A DNA stretch of 64,000 bases from Wohlfahrtiimonas sp. G9077. GTDB lineage: Bacteria; Pseudomonadota; Gammaproteobacteria; Cardiobacteriales; Wohlfahrtiimonadaceae. This document shows, one piece after another, positions 36,139 to 45,932 of the stretch (position 1 is the stretch's first letter; each line of letters starts with the position of its first letter). Under the pieces are notes generated by a model that was given only the letters and a program-made list of their open reading frames with translations, was not told where the DNA came from and made no database searches. Made by a program: the position numbers and the translations under genes. The stretch is taken from positions 248,001 to 312,000 of the forward strand of contig NZ_NEFD01000001.1 in NCBI RefSeq assembly GCF_002252155.1. Direction: 5' to 3'.

Positions 36139-36966
36139 ATGACTCACGCGAGTCTCTCTGAATTATTACATGCCCCCGAACCCATCATTATGGGGATTGT
36201 CAATGCCACGCCGAACTCCTTTTCTGATGGTGGCGATTATTTTGCTGCAGAAGATGCCATTATGCGCGCCCATCAACTCGCTGCTGAAGGTGCGGTCATC
36301 ATTGACATCGGTGCAGAATCCTCCAACCCCAAAGCATTGCCAATCAGCAGTGATGAAGAAATTGCCCGCTTAATGCCTGTGGTTTCTGCCCTTGTGGGCA
36401 AACTCCCTGCCCTGATCTCCATTGATACCTATCATCCAGAAACGATGGCGGCCATGGTGGATTTAGGTGTCGACATCATCAATGACATCAATGGTTTTCG
36501 CGATGCATCGGCCATTGCTGCGGTGGCACATGCGGATGTGGATTTGGTAGTGATGCATTTAGATCAACCCATCGATGCCATGCATACAGAAACCGAGCAT
36601 ACGGACATCACGCAAAGCATCATCGACTTTTGCCATGAGCGCGCTACAACATTGGCTGCTCATGGCATAGAGCAAAGCCGCCTGATCTTTGATCCCGGCT
36701 TTGGCTTTGGTAAAACCACAGCGGAGCAAATTGAGCTGTTACAAAAATTGGAACAGTTAACTGCCCTGCCATTTCCGATGCTCATTGGCTTATCACGCAA
36801 ACGCCTCATTGGCCATTTAACGGGCGTCCATGATGCTAAAGCACGCATTATTGGCAATGTGAGTGCTGCACTTTGGTGTTTGACAAAAGGCGCGAAAATT
36901 TTACGCGTTCATGATGTCAAAGCCACACAAGAAGCCTTCGCCCTTTGGCAACAACTCTCTAACTGA
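36139..36966 (+). CDS. folP: Dihydropteroate synthase with Sul-like pocket motifs
   Basis: A 275-residue enzyme that joins dihydropterin pyrophosphate and p-aminobenzoate in folate synthesis. GIVNATPNSFSDGG at residues 19-32, INDINGF, DPGFGFGKT and GLSRK are the family motifs. The second signature, normally GGESTRPGA, is instead GAESSNPKALPISSDEEIAR, which strongly resembles the matching region of the mobile sulfonamide-resistance enzymes Sul2 and Sul3 as I recall them. I chose the ATG at 36139, 6 bp after AGGAG. glmM, the usual neighbour, is absent, so a second folP may exist elsewhere. Confidence 0.87.
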   Translation: MTHASLSELLHAPEPIIMGIVNATPNSFSDGGDYFAAEDAIMRAHQLAAEGAVIIDIGAESSNPKALPISSDEEIARLMPVVSALVGKLPALISIDTYHPETMAAMVDLGVDIINDINGFRDASAIAAVAHADVDLVVMHLDQPIDAMHTETEHTDITQSIIDFCHERATTLAAHGIEQSRLIFDPGFGFGKTTAEQIELLQKLEQLTALPFPMLIGLSRKRLIGHLTGVHDAKARIIGNVSAALWCLTKGAKILRVHDVKATQEAFALWQQLSN

Positions 36967-36976
36967 TTGATAAAAA

Positions 36977-38881
36977 ATGATAGATTTTAACCAAATTACC
37001 TTACGTGTTGGCACCAAAGTGCTGATCGAAGATTTCTCCATGCAGATTCACAATAAAATGCATGTGGGCTTAGTCGGCAAAAATGGGACCGGCAAAACTT
37101 CCCTCTTTAACCTAATTTTAGGACACTATGAAGCAGATAAAGGCAATGTGCACATTCAGCCGCATTTGCAAATGGCGCATGTGGAGCAAGAGATTCGCAA
37201 CATTGATCAAACGGCGTTTGATTATGTGCTCTCTGGTGATGCTGAACTCATTGAACTGCGTCAAGCTGAACACAAAGCATTGGCTGCCAATGATGGGATC
37301 GCCATCAGCCACATTCATCAAGAACTTGAACGCATCGATGGTTACCGAGCAGACAGCCGCGCGGCCGCTTTAATGACGGGATTGGGATTTGATCCTGAAG
37401 ATCTTCATCAACCGATTGCCCATTTCTCTGGCGGTTGGCGTATGCGCTTGAACATCGCGAAAGCCTTGATGTGCCGCTCTGACATTTTGCTTCTCGATGA
37501 ACCCACAAACCATTTGGATTTTGAAACTGTGGTTTGGTTAGAAAATTGGCTCAAAGGTTATCAAGGCATTTTGATCATCATCTCCCATGATAAAGAGTTT
37601 TTAGATCACACTTGTAATTACATTTTGCACCTTGAGCAGCAAAAGGCAAATCTCTACAAAGGCAACTATGCAGATTTCCAACGCATGCGCGCAGAGAAAT
37701 TGATCTTGCAGCAAACCATGTATGAGAAAAATGAGAAGACCAAAGCCCATTTAGAGAACTTCATTCGCCGCTTTGGCGCAAAAGCCACCAAGGCAAAACA
37801 GGCGCAAAGCCGCGTCAAAGCCTTGGCAAAATTGGCAGACATTGCGCCGGTTGTCGCCACCAATGAATTCACCTTTTCATTTTTAAAGCCGGATCGTTTA
37901 CCGGATCCGCTGCTAACCATGGACAATGTTGCCATCGGTTATGAAGTGGGCAAACCCATTTTAAACAATGTGAACCTCACATTAACGCCCGATACACGCC
38001 TTGGTTTACTCGGTAAAAATGGTGAAGGTAAATCCACCTTGATTAAAGCGATTGCCGGTCAATTGAGCATTGAAAATGGCGACTATACAGCTTCTGAGTT
38101 TTTAAACATCGGTTACTTTGCCCAGCATCAATTAGAATATTTGACGGTAACAGAATCGCCAATGTGGCACATTCAAATGCTTGATCCTTTAATCAGCACG
38201 CAAGAAATTCGTAATTTCCTTGGGCAATTTGATTTCCATGGCGATAAAGCCTTAGAAAGCATCGAGCGCTTCTCTGGCGGCGAAAAGGCGCGTTTAGCTT
38301 TAGCGATGATTGTCTATCAAAAGCCCAATTTATTGCTGCTCGATGAACCGACAAACCACCTTGATTTAGAGATGCGCGAAGCCATAGCCATGGCGCTGCA
38401 AGCCTTTGAAGGCGGCGTTGTAATCGTTTCCCATGATGCATCTCTTTTAGAGATGTGTTGTGATCAATTTGCCGTGGTGCGCAATCATCGTGTGAGCTTA
38501 TATGATGGCGATTTAGAGAGCTATCGTACACAAGTGGTCACTGAACGCAGCAATGATGAGAAAAGTGCTGCGGGGACATCCACAGAATCCACTGAAGCGA
38601 AATTAGATTTCAATGAGCGCAAAAACCTCAATGCTCGCCTAAAGAAATTAGAGCGTGACATGCCAAAATTTGAAACACAAATGGCAAAAATTGAGGAAAA
38701 AATTGCCCAGTTAGATGACATTTTAGGCGACAGTGATACATACTTAACCAAAAGCCATGATGACATCCAAGCCTTGAGCGCACAAAAAGATCAGTATGCC
38801 GCTGAATTATCCGCTGCCGAAGAGGCTTGGCTGATGGCCAGTGATGAAATTGAAACCATCACCAATCAACTCAACGCATAG
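36977..38881 (+). CDS. ABC-F family ATPase (YheS-like)
   Basis: A 634-residue soluble protein with two ABC domains (Walker A GLVGKNGTGKTSL near residue 35 and GLLGKNGEGKSTL near residue 345), both followed by LLLDEPTNHLD, and a linker (about residues 235-300) with the basic P-site-interaction helices. The C-terminal 100 residues are a coiled coil. ABC-F proteins act on ribosomes at the E site; YheS in E. coli relieves some arrested ribosomes. No membrane partner gene lies beside it. It follows folP by 10 bp. Confidence 0.9.
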   Translation: MIDFNQITLRVGTKVLIEDFSMQIHNKMHVGLVGKNGTGKTSLFNLILGHYEADKGNVHIQPHLQMAHVEQEIRNIDQTAFDYVLSGDAELIELRQAEHKALAANDGIAISHIHQELERIDGYRADSRAAALMTGLGFDPEDLHQPIAHFSGGWRMRLNIAKALMCRSDILLLDEPTNHLDFETVVWLENWLKGYQGILIIISHDKEFLDHTCNYILHLEQQKANLYKGNYADFQRMRAEKLILQQTMYEKNEKTKAHLENFIRRFGAKATKAKQAQSRVKALAKLADIAPVVATNEFTFSFLKPDRLPDPLLTMDNVAIGYEVGKPILNNVNLTLTPDTRLGLLGKNGEGKSTLIKAIAGQLSIENGDYTASEFLNIGYFAQHQLEYLTVTESPMWHIQMLDPLISTQEIRNFLGQFDFHGDKALESIERFSGGEKARLALAMIVYQKPNLLLLDEPTNHLDLEMREAIAMALQAFEGGVVIVSHDASLLEMCCDQFAVVRNHRVSLYDGDLESYRTQVVTERSNDEKSAAGTSTESTEAKLDFNERKNLNARLKKLERDMPKFETQMAKIEEKIAQLDDILGDSDTYLTKSHDDIQALSAQKDQYAAELSAAEEAWLMASDEIETITNQLNA

Positions 38882-38889
38882 GAGATGCC

Positions 38890-39291
38890 ATGTTCAATCA
38901 AGCTTTCATTGCCCGTTTATTGCGCTTAGTGGGCGCAGCCTTAGTGTTAAGCGCCGGCTATTTTGTCTATTTAGACAAAGAGCTCATCTACACAGATGCC
39001 ACCATTGTGCGCTATGAGGGCGATCATCCGTGGGTACGCTTTGCAGCATCGCCCACAGAAAAGATCACCTATCAGCTCACAGAATCGATGGATACCACAA
39101 CGCATCCGGTGGACAGTACACTTTTGGTTCGCTATCCGATGGGCGATTATGGTAAATTAGAGTATGTTTCCCCGGTAAAACAATGGGCTTTTTACATTGT
39201 ATTACCCATCGGTTTGCTGCTGTTTTTCATCGGTGCTTATTTGACCATCAAAGTGCGCCGTGCTCAATTTAAACAACTGAATCAAAAATAA
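38890..39291 (+). CDS. DUF3592-like small membrane protein
   Basis: A 133-residue protein with an N-terminal transmembrane helix (residues 11-27), a short beta-rich extracytoplasmic part that resembles DUF3592 (TIVRYEGDHPWVRF, DSTLLVRYPMGDYGK) and a second helix at about residues 95-118. The family has no settled function. It has a GGAG ribosome binding site and begins a set of envelope genes that continues with TelA. Confidence 0.55.
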   Translation: MFNQAFIARLLRLVGAALVLSAGYFVYLDKELIYTDATIVRYEGDHPWVRFAASPTEKITYQLTESMDTTTHPVDSTLLVRYPMGDYGKLEYVSPVKQWAFYIVLPIGLLLFFIGAYLTIKVRRAQFKQLNQK

Positions 39292-39300
39292 GGAACCACA

Positions 39301-40401
39301 ATGAACGAAACTAAAAACGATCAAGCGATCATTGTCTCAGAAGAGAAAATCCTCAACGAATTGGCACCGAATCAAGCAGAGATCACCGCCATCAGCGAAA
39401 CCATTAACATCAATGATCCCACGCAATTTTTAGCGTATGGTTCAAAGCCGATGGCAGAGATTGCCCGTTTTTCTGACACGTTACTCAACCGCGTGAAAAC
39501 AAAAGATGCCGGCGAAGTGGGCAATCAACTCTCTAATTTGGTATTAAAAATCCGTGAATATGATCCTTTTACCAAAGAAGAGCAAGCCAGCGGTTTTTTA
39601 GCGAACATTCCTGTGATTGGCGGGCTCTTTCGTAAGGCTGAAAAAGTTAAAATTGATCACACCAATTTAACAGAACAAGTCGATGCCATCGCAAGCCATT
39701 TAGACAACTCTATGGTGCAATTGCTGCGCGATAATGAGCAGTTAGAATTATTGTATGCCAAAAATTTAGATTACTATCGTGATTTGGATCTTTTCATCAA
39801 AGCTGGCCAGCATCATCTTGAAAATGTCCGCACCCATGAGCTTCCTGCCCTTGAAGCTACGGCCAATGAGTCAAAAGATCTGTTAGATGCCCAAAAAGTG
39901 AAAGATTTGATGGAAAACATCAATCGCTTTGAGCGCCGCTTACATGATTTAAATCTCTCCAAAACCATTGCCATGCAAACTGCGCCACAAATTCGCATCA
40001 TTCAAAACAACAATCAACAGTTGGCAGAAAAAATTCAAGGCAGCATTTTCTCCACTTTGCCGGTTTGGAAAAGCCAAATTGTGTTGTCGCTCTCCCTTCA
40101 AGAGCAAGAAAAAGCAGCCAAGCTACAAAAAGATGTGGCGGACACCACCAATGATTTGCTGCGTAAAAATGCCGAAATGCTTCAACAAAACAGCATTGCC
40201 ACAGCCACAGAAGTGGAACGCTCCATCGTGGACATTGAAACCATCAGAGATGTACAAAATCGCTTAGTCAATACCATTGAAGAGACCATGAAGATCGCCA
40301 CAGAAGCCCGTGAAAAACGCAAAGCTGTAGAGATTGAATTGTCACAAATGGAAGACAATTTGCGCGAACGCATCACATCTGTGGTGGATAAATACCAATA
40401 A
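39301..40401 (+). CDS. TelA/toxic-anion-resistance family protein
   Basis: A 366-residue soluble helical protein of the TelA family. Clear family segments are IPVIGGLFRKAEK (about residue 103), LLRDNEQLELLYAKNLDYYRDLDLFIKAGQ and the C-terminal SIVDIETIRDVQNRLVNTIEETMKI. TelA-type proteins are associated with resistance to tellurite and to peptides acting on the envelope, by an unknown mechanism. It is followed by an XpaC-like gene, as in the Bacillus yaaN-xpaC pair. Confidence 0.88.
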   Translation: MNETKNDQAIIVSEEKILNELAPNQAEITAISETININDPTQFLAYGSKPMAEIARFSDTLLNRVKTKDAGEVGNQLSNLVLKIREYDPFTKEEQASGFLANIPVIGGLFRKAEKVKIDHTNLTEQVDAIASHLDNSMVQLLRDNEQLELLYAKNLDYYRDLDLFIKAGQHHLENVRTHELPALEATANESKDLLDAQKVKDLMENINRFERRLHDLNLSKTIAMQTAPQIRIIQNNNQQLAEKIQGSIFSTLPVWKSQIVLSLSLQEQEKAAKLQKDVADTTNDLLRKNAEMLQQNSIATATEVERSIVDIETIRDVQNRLVNTIEETMKIATEAREKRKAVEIELSQMEDNLRERITSVVDKYQ

Positions 40402-40416
40402 TTACTCGGAGGGATG

Positions 40417-41532
40417 ATGAGTTATCAAGAGTCAGATCTGCCATTTCAACGCAAAACACACATCTTTAAAGTCACATCTGTGGAGACGCAAGATGGTCCC
40501 ATTTTGCGCCAAGAAGAGATTGATTTCAGTCAAGCGTTGGTTAAGGGTGCGAAAACCACCGTCAAACGCATGCTCTTTCACAGCAAAGCATTTTTAGGTG
40601 GCATCACAGCCCAAGTGCTCAAACTCTTCATCCCAAGCAGCATTGATCCCTTTTATGGCGCCACGTTTTTATGCAACTATTTAGGGATCATCAGCCTCTT
40701 TCCCCTTCATAAAAATCATACCGCAACTTTGCTTGGCCTCATTGTGGCTGCTGCAACGGTTGTGGGTGGATTGTGGCCGGTGGCACTATTGTTTGGCGGT
40801 TTGACCACCACCATTATTGATCTATTGGATAAAGAGACGCGCAATACGGGCTTTTGGTTCACCATTCCGCTCTCTTTGTTAGCGCTGGCTTTTGCGAGCA
40901 TTCAGATGCCCGCATCCATCTTGAGCGCCATGCCAATATGGATTTATGGCATCATTGCCCTTGCCATTGTTACAGGCTTCTTAAAGCCTAAAGCAGTGAA
41001 GCATTTGGCCAATCTTGCCCTGATGAAAGAGGATGAAAAGCGCAGTTATTTAGAGAACATTGAGCGACAAATGGCCGCACAACTTGCCAAAGAAAACGCC
41101 GCAAAAGAGGCGCGCTCCTATGCTGTTTTTGCCCGCCACATTGAGATTCTTCGCCTCATTGAAGAACACACAACGCAATTGCCCTATGATTTGGCCATCG
41201 TGGTGGAATCCATTGGCACAGAATCTGTGGACATTTTAAAAATCATGCAGCGCGATCCGCGCGATGTAATCGCAGGTGGACAATTTTTAAATCGCTATTT
41301 GCCCTTGATCCATCAATCCCTTGTGCGCTACAGCACCATCAAATCCTTGCATGACACACAAAGCATTGAGATGGACATTGATGCGAAAACGTTGCAATCA
41401 CTGCGCGGCATTCAGCAAGCCTTTGTGCAGATTAAAAAGCAGCTGGCAGACAATGATGTCGATGATCTTAAAGTGGATCTCAACGTTATGGATAAACTCA
41501 TTCGCGCCCAAGGCTTTGAGATCAAAGAGTGA
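40417..41532 (+). CDS. XpaC-like (5-bromo-4-chloroindolyl phosphate hydrolysis) membrane protein
   Basis: A 371-residue protein. Residues 60-195 contain about four to five transmembrane helices, and the cytoplasmic C-terminal part (residues 205-371) has the segment NRYLPLIHQSLVRYSTI seen in XpaC-family proteins. XpaC is genetically linked to TelA proteins; its biochemical role is not known. I chose the second ATG at 40417 because GGAGG lies 4 bases upstream; the first ATG at 40414 is too near. Its stop abuts the stop of the next, convergent gene. Confidence 0.65.
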   Translation: MSYQESDLPFQRKTHIFKVTSVETQDGPILRQEEIDFSQALVKGAKTTVKRMLFHSKAFLGGITAQVLKLFIPSSIDPFYGATFLCNYLGIISLFPLHKNHTATLLGLIVAAATVVGGLWPVALLFGGLTTTIIDLLDKETRNTGFWFTIPLSLLALAFASIQMPASILSAMPIWIYGIIALAIVTGFLKPKAVKHLANLALMKEDEKRSYLENIERQMAAQLAKENAAKEARSYAVFARHIEILRLIEEHTTQLPYDLAIVVESIGTESVDILKIMQRDPRDVIAGGQFLNRYLPLIHQSLVRYSTIKSLHDTQSIEMDIDAKTLQSLRGIQQAFVQIKKQLADNDVDDLKVDLNVMDKLIRAQGFEIKE

Positions 41533-42996
41533 TTATTTTTTAGTAAAATCGAGCGGTTGGAGCACTTCTAACCGCTTAATGCCATGGACATTAAGCACAA
41601 TGCGCACCAGTTCAGTGGCATGATTTTCTTGCCCTTCTTGATCCCCTTGAATGCGAATGCGCCGAATCATATAGACATGATAGCTCTTCTCTCCAAGCAC
41701 CGGGGTTTCATCTTCCTCTAAAAAAGGGAGCTCTTCAAATGCCACATCGATGTAACGCAAAAAATCCGTCACATTAAAGCGCGTGATGTCCGCAATCGGA
41801 AAGCGGGTTTTTTCAAATAAATCCGGTTGATTGATGAGGTGCACCGTTTTTTTATAATACAACACATCCTCTTCGCGCTCATTGTTGAGTAAAATCTCCT
41901 CATACGTTTTTTGATGCATGATGCGCACATCTTCGGGCAATGCTGAATGGGAAATGAACCGAAACGATTCACGACAAATCCCAATGGGCTTTTTAATGCC
42001 TTGCTTATAGATGAGTAATTTACGATCCGGCAGCCAACGCTGAAAGATTTTTTGCAGCTTCTTTTTGCCGATGTCCTTAAAACGATCGCGGAAAATATAC
42101 GCCACCACCATAATGAGCAGCACTTTAAAACTCAAAGTGTCATAACGGCCGCTTCGCCAATTGAACATGATGGCAAAGGTAAAAAGCATCGACACCGCCG
42201 CGATCATCGCATAAATGGTGTGCCAAATAAACGGGGCACCTTTGCGATGGCTGATGTCTAAAAAGAGATAACGATTGATGTAACGGCGCAGCGTGCTCCA
42301 ACGATAGAGCACCTTTTCGTTGCTTTCGCCGGGCGTTGCGATGCTTTCAGGATAATTCTCCTCCCGATACATGATCTCTTCGCGCCAAACATCACTGATG
42401 GCACGGCGCAGCGGCATATTGCGTTCAGTGATGAGTTTACGCAGATAAAATGTGGTGACCCATGAGATGTATTCATCACAATATGCAAAGGCTTTTGAGA
42501 CAATTTTGTCTTCAATCGCCGCACACAAAGGTTGCAATGAACGATACGCGGCAATGCTTGCTTCAATGTCAGCGAGCAGCTGCTGTGTGCCCGCTTCACT
42601 CTTTTGATTCGGCCCTTTTAATAAGCCCTTCACAGAGAGACGAAGGCTGCGTTTATAAGTCAAAGCGATGCGCTTTAAGGCATTTTCATAATCCGATAAA
42701 TCCACCGTTTCTGTTTGCCAGGCTTCTAAATCCGCCTTTAAGGCTTCAATCACGCCATCGATTTTATAAAAACTTTTGAGCTTGTGGGTTGCGGGGCTTA
42801 AGCGCACATAATTTTTAAAAGAGCGGCGAAACTCTTCGGCGGAATATGATTGCGGATTGATCTGTAATGCCGCGGGTAAAAAGAAATAAGTCTCCACATG
42901 ATACTTAATGTCTTTGGTTTTTGCGTGGTCAAACGAGACCCGCTGTTTAATTTCAAATTGTTTATGTCCATGAATCTTTAAAGATTCTTTAATCAT
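41533..42996 (-). CDS. Uncharacterised membrane protein, 487 aa
   Basis: I do not recognise this protein. It has a cytoplasmic-looking, helical N-terminal part (residues 1-250), two transmembrane helices at about residues 256-278 and 288-303, and a C-terminal 180-residue domain with basic and aromatic patches. The start (HKQFEIKQRV, FFLPAALQINPQSYSAEEFRRSFKNYVRL) suggests an N-terminal domain shared with conserved hypothetical proteins in other gammaproteobacteria. The gene starts 8 bp inside the 3' end of the upstream Na/Pi symporter gene, so the two are tightly coupled. No catalytic motif is visible. Confidence 0.6.
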   Translation of the reverse strand: MIKESLKIHGHKQFEIKQRVSFDHAKTKDIKYHVETYFFLPAALQINPQSYSAEEFRRSFKNYVRLSPATHKLKSFYKIDGVIEALKADLEAWQTETVDLSDYENALKRIALTYKRSLRLSVKGLLKGPNQKSEAGTQQLLADIEASIAAYRSLQPLCAAIEDKIVSKAFAYCDEYISWVTTFYLRKLITERNMPLRRAISDVWREEIMYREENYPESIATPGESNEKVLYRWSTLRRYINRYLFLDISHRKGAPFIWHTIYAMIAAVSMLFTFAIMFNWRSGRYDTLSFKVLLIMVVAYIFRDRFKDIGKKKLQKIFQRWLPDRKLLIYKQGIKKPIGICRESFRFISHSALPEDVRIMHQKTYEEILLNNEREEDVLYYKKTVHLINQPDLFEKTRFPIADITRFNVTDFLRYIDVAFEELPFLEEDETPVLGEKSYHVYMIRRIRIQGDQEGQENHATELVRIVLNVHGIKRLEVLQPLDFTKK

Positions 42997-44860
42997 CTAC
43001 GATTTCCTTATCTGGGTGTTCAACATCATCATTGGCAAAGGGATATGTTTGGCTCTCAAGCGTTAATAACATGATGTCAAATAGACTTTTCACAAGACGG
43101 CGACAATAACTTAAATCATTCATCACAGAACCTGTATTAAAGGCATTGACTTTTTGATCACGCCCGGCAATGAAAATCTCATGGCGAAAGACGCGTTCAA
43201 ACTGTTTGCCTTTTTCTAATTGCGCCTGAATCTCCTCAAGCAGATGCGCCCTTTTAACGGGATCACACAGATCCTCATCAAAGGTTTTGCTCAGTTCATA
43301 CATCGCTTTTAAATTGGTGAGTAAGTAAAGTTTAAGGTCTTGGTAAAAAGTCTGCATGATGCCCTCTTTTGCCGCAAGATAACGGTTGAAGTTCTTTTGC
43401 AGATGGCGGCTTGATTTGACAGAATCCACCATAGACAGCACCACCATTTGACAATTGAGTAGGTACGATTGGTAATATTCCATCTCTTTAGCATCGGTAA
43501 AATGGATGCGGCTCATGTAAATGAGAATGTTGCCATACAATCCCTTAACATAATGATTATACAGCAAATTGGCATCCACCGCTGTGCGATCATGACTGTC
43601 TGCAAAGGCTGCTTCATTCACTTCCCCATCGGTCACATCTTCAAGAGAGATGTTCAATGATAAGCAGATCACCTCTGCACTCACTTCCCCTAAGTGGCGG
43701 ATCTCTTGAAACACGGCGCCCATCGCCGCCGCGGGTACCGACAATGATGCTTCCAACAGATATTTGGATGTCACTTCTTCTTGATGAATGAGCTCTTGCG
43801 GCTCCACCAAGACCGGTGGTTTTTCTTCATCTTTGATGATGCGCTTTAATGCCTCCAATAATCTTGACTGCACGCCCCAAAAAATCGCAACACCCACGAC
43901 ATTAAAAAGCGTATGAAAAAGGGCAAGCTGCATCAAATCATTCAACATTAACCCATGGCCAATGGCATCAATCATTTGACGAATCGGACTTAACAACAAT
44001 AAAATCACGACTGCAATCACCAAATGAAAGACCAAATGCGCCAATGCTAAGCGCTTACCATCTCGGCTTCCACCTAAAAAACCAATGATCGACGTTGAAA
44101 CTGTACTGCCAAGGAGTGCACCAATTGTTAGGATGAATGAATCATTCAACGTGATTTGTGATAAATCAAGCGCCGTTAGAATCAACATAATGGTTGCATG
44201 GCTCGATTGCAGCACCATTGTGGCCAAAAATCCCACCGTTAATAAGATGAAAAATCGCCAAAATCCTACGATGTCAAACGAGGCAAAATCAAATTCCGTG
44301 GTGACATCTGAAAACCCTGTTTTCATGTGAGTGATGGCCAAAAAGATGAATGCAATGCCGATCACAACGCGCCCGAGCGCTTTACTTTTATCACCATTAA
44401 ATGATGCCAAAACCCCCAAAATCAACAATGGATAGGTCAACACAGCTAAACTGACACTTTGTCCTGCCAGCGCCAATAACCAAACGCCGCTGCTTGAACC
44501 GATGTATGCCCCAAGCATAATGGTAAAGCCACCGGCAAGCGTGATGAGGGATGCATTAATAAAAGCAATGATCAAGAGCGAAACCACCGTGGTAGACTGT
44601 AGAACGATGGTGGAACCGGCACCAAAGAGCAACCCTTTCCAACGCTTTGCGGTGCTTTTTGCCAGGAGCTTTTCCAATTTACCACCGGCCAGTTGCTGTA
44701 AGCCATCGGTCATGCATTGCATGCCGAATAAAAAGAAGGCTAAGCCTGAACACAACTCTACCCAACTTGGATGACCCTGAAAGGAGTAGATCAAGACAGC
44801 AGCAATGATCAAAAAGATCACATGACGAATTTGATTTTTATCCATAGTTTTAATTGGCAT
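42989..44860 (-). CDS. Na/Pi-cotransporter family protein with PhoU-like C-terminus
   Basis: A 623-residue protein of the NptA/YjbB type. Residues 30-350 form a membrane domain with two Q-S repeats (VLQSTTVVSLL and VLQSSHATIML) typical of Na/phosphate symporters. The C-terminal 250 residues are helical and PhoU-like. I chose the ATG at 44860 (MPIKTM); a GGAGG lies upstream at an unusually long distance, and an ATG at 44845 is possible. The substrate could be phosphate export or uptake. It is divergent from the FUSC-like gene with a 52-bp gap. Confidence 0.85.
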   Translation of the reverse strand: MPIKTMDKNQIRHVIFLIIAAVLIYSFQGHPSWVELCSGLAFFLFGMQCMTDGLQQLAGGKLEKLLAKSTAKRWKGLLFGAGSTIVLQSTTVVSLLIIAFINASLITLAGGFTIMLGAYIGSSSGVWLLALAGQSVSLAVLTYPLLILGVLASFNGDKSKALGRVVIGIAFIFLAITHMKTGFSDVTTEFDFASFDIVGFWRFFILLTVGFLATMVLQSSHATIMLILTALDLSQITLNDSFILTIGALLGSTVSTSIIGFLGGSRDGKRLALAHLVFHLVIAVVILLLLSPIRQMIDAIGHGLMLNDLMQLALFHTLFNVVGVAIFWGVQSRLLEALKRIIKDEEKPPVLVEPQELIHQEEVTSKYLLEASLSVPAAAMGAVFQEIRHLGEVSAEVICLSLNISLEDVTDGEVNEAAFADSHDRTAVDANLLYNHYVKGLYGNILIYMSRIHFTDAKEMEYYQSYLLNCQMVVLSMVDSVKSSRHLQKNFNRYLAAKEGIMQTFYQDLKLYLLTNLKAMYELSKTFDEDLCDPVKRAHLLEEIQAQLEKGKQFERVFRHEIFIAGRDQKVNAFNTGSVMNDLSYCRRLVKSLFDIMLLTLESQTYPFANDDVEHPDKEIVDD

Positions 44861-44912
44861 TATAATAGTGAGTCCTCCATTGTATCGTTTATATTGAAGA
44901 TTGACACCTGCT

Positions 44913-45932
44913 ATGAAATTCATATCCCAAAACTTTTACTGCCGTGACAGCTTTGTCTTCATTGGCAGCATGTTCATCAGTGCATTGATTGTCTACCCTT
45001 TTGTGGGCATTCAAGGTGGCATCGCATGGACCTCATTTGCGGTGCTCTGTACATATTCCCTTTATACTGCAAACGAAGATCGCAGTAACTTTTGGTACAT
45101 CCTCTTTTGGATGACGCTCATCATCTCAAGCACCTATGTGGGGCGATGGTTACACCTTTCATGGGGCTTTTATCTCTATCTGTTGGTGATTGCCTATTGT
45201 TACTACTACTTCTTTGGCCGCGATCCTGTGTGCGACCGTGCAATGCGTTTTATCATCATCTTATCCACCATTGGCACGACAATGCCGCATGTGACCAAGG
45301 GCTTGCCCCTTGGCTCATTGATCGGCACCCTCACAGCACTTGTGGTGTGCCATCTATTGATGCGTAAGCAATATGATCTCAAAGCCTTTAAACAAGGCAT
45401 TTTCACCCATCATCTGTTTAAACTACAAACCAATCTCATTCCACGTGCGGTGATCTATAGCTTTGGGATGTTCGCTTGTTTACTCATTCCCCATTATTTG
45501 ATGTTGGATAAAATCTATTGGGCAACTTTAATGTTCATCATGGTGTTGACACCAAAAGCGGACAATGTAGTGCACACAACCCTGCTGAGATTTTTAGGCA
45601 GTTTAGCGGCGGTGATTTTACTGTATGCCATTTTCCAAGTGGCGCATCACACCAATTTACACAATGACATGGCAACATTGGTGTTGATTCTACTCTTTAT
45701 TTTTGCCTTCATTCTCCCAATGTGCTTTGGCAAAGACACCTTTATTGTCGCTTTTGGCACCACATGCTACAGCTTAACGCTCGTAGAGTTGGCAGGCTTT
45801 TGGCACAATCCCACATATACATTACTGATTGACCGCATCACCGAAACGATGATCGGTGGGATTGTGGCGATCATCGCAGGGATTTTACTCAAAGTGATGC
45901 GTGAACAAGGCGATCCGAATGATCATCATTGA
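44913..45932 (+). CDS. FUSC-family inner membrane protein
   Basis: A 339-residue membrane protein with about ten hydrophobic helices in two halves. The second half, from about residue 188 (KIYWATLMFIMVLTPKADNVVHTTLLRFLGSLAAVILLY), resembles the FUSC domain of fusaric acid/aromatic acid exporters. It is probably an exporter component or a stress-related membrane protein. I chose the ATG at 44913. Its 3' end overlaps that of the convergent exported-protein gene by 7 bases. Confidence 0.7.
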   Translation: MKFISQNFYCRDSFVFIGSMFISALIVYPFVGIQGGIAWTSFAVLCTYSLYTANEDRSNFWYILFWMTLIISSTYVGRWLHLSWGFYLYLLVIAYCYYYFFGRDPVCDRAMRFIIILSTIGTTMPHVTKGLPLGSLIGTLTALVVCHLLMRKQYDLKAFKQGIFTHHLFKLQTNLIPRAVIYSFGMFACLLIPHYLMLDKIYWATLMFIMVLTPKADNVVHTTLLRFLGSLAAVILLYAIFQVAHHTNLHNDMATLVLILLFIFAFILPMCFGKDTFIVAFGTTCYSLTLVELAGFWHNPTYTLLIDRITETMIGGIVAIIAGILLKVMREQGDPNDHH

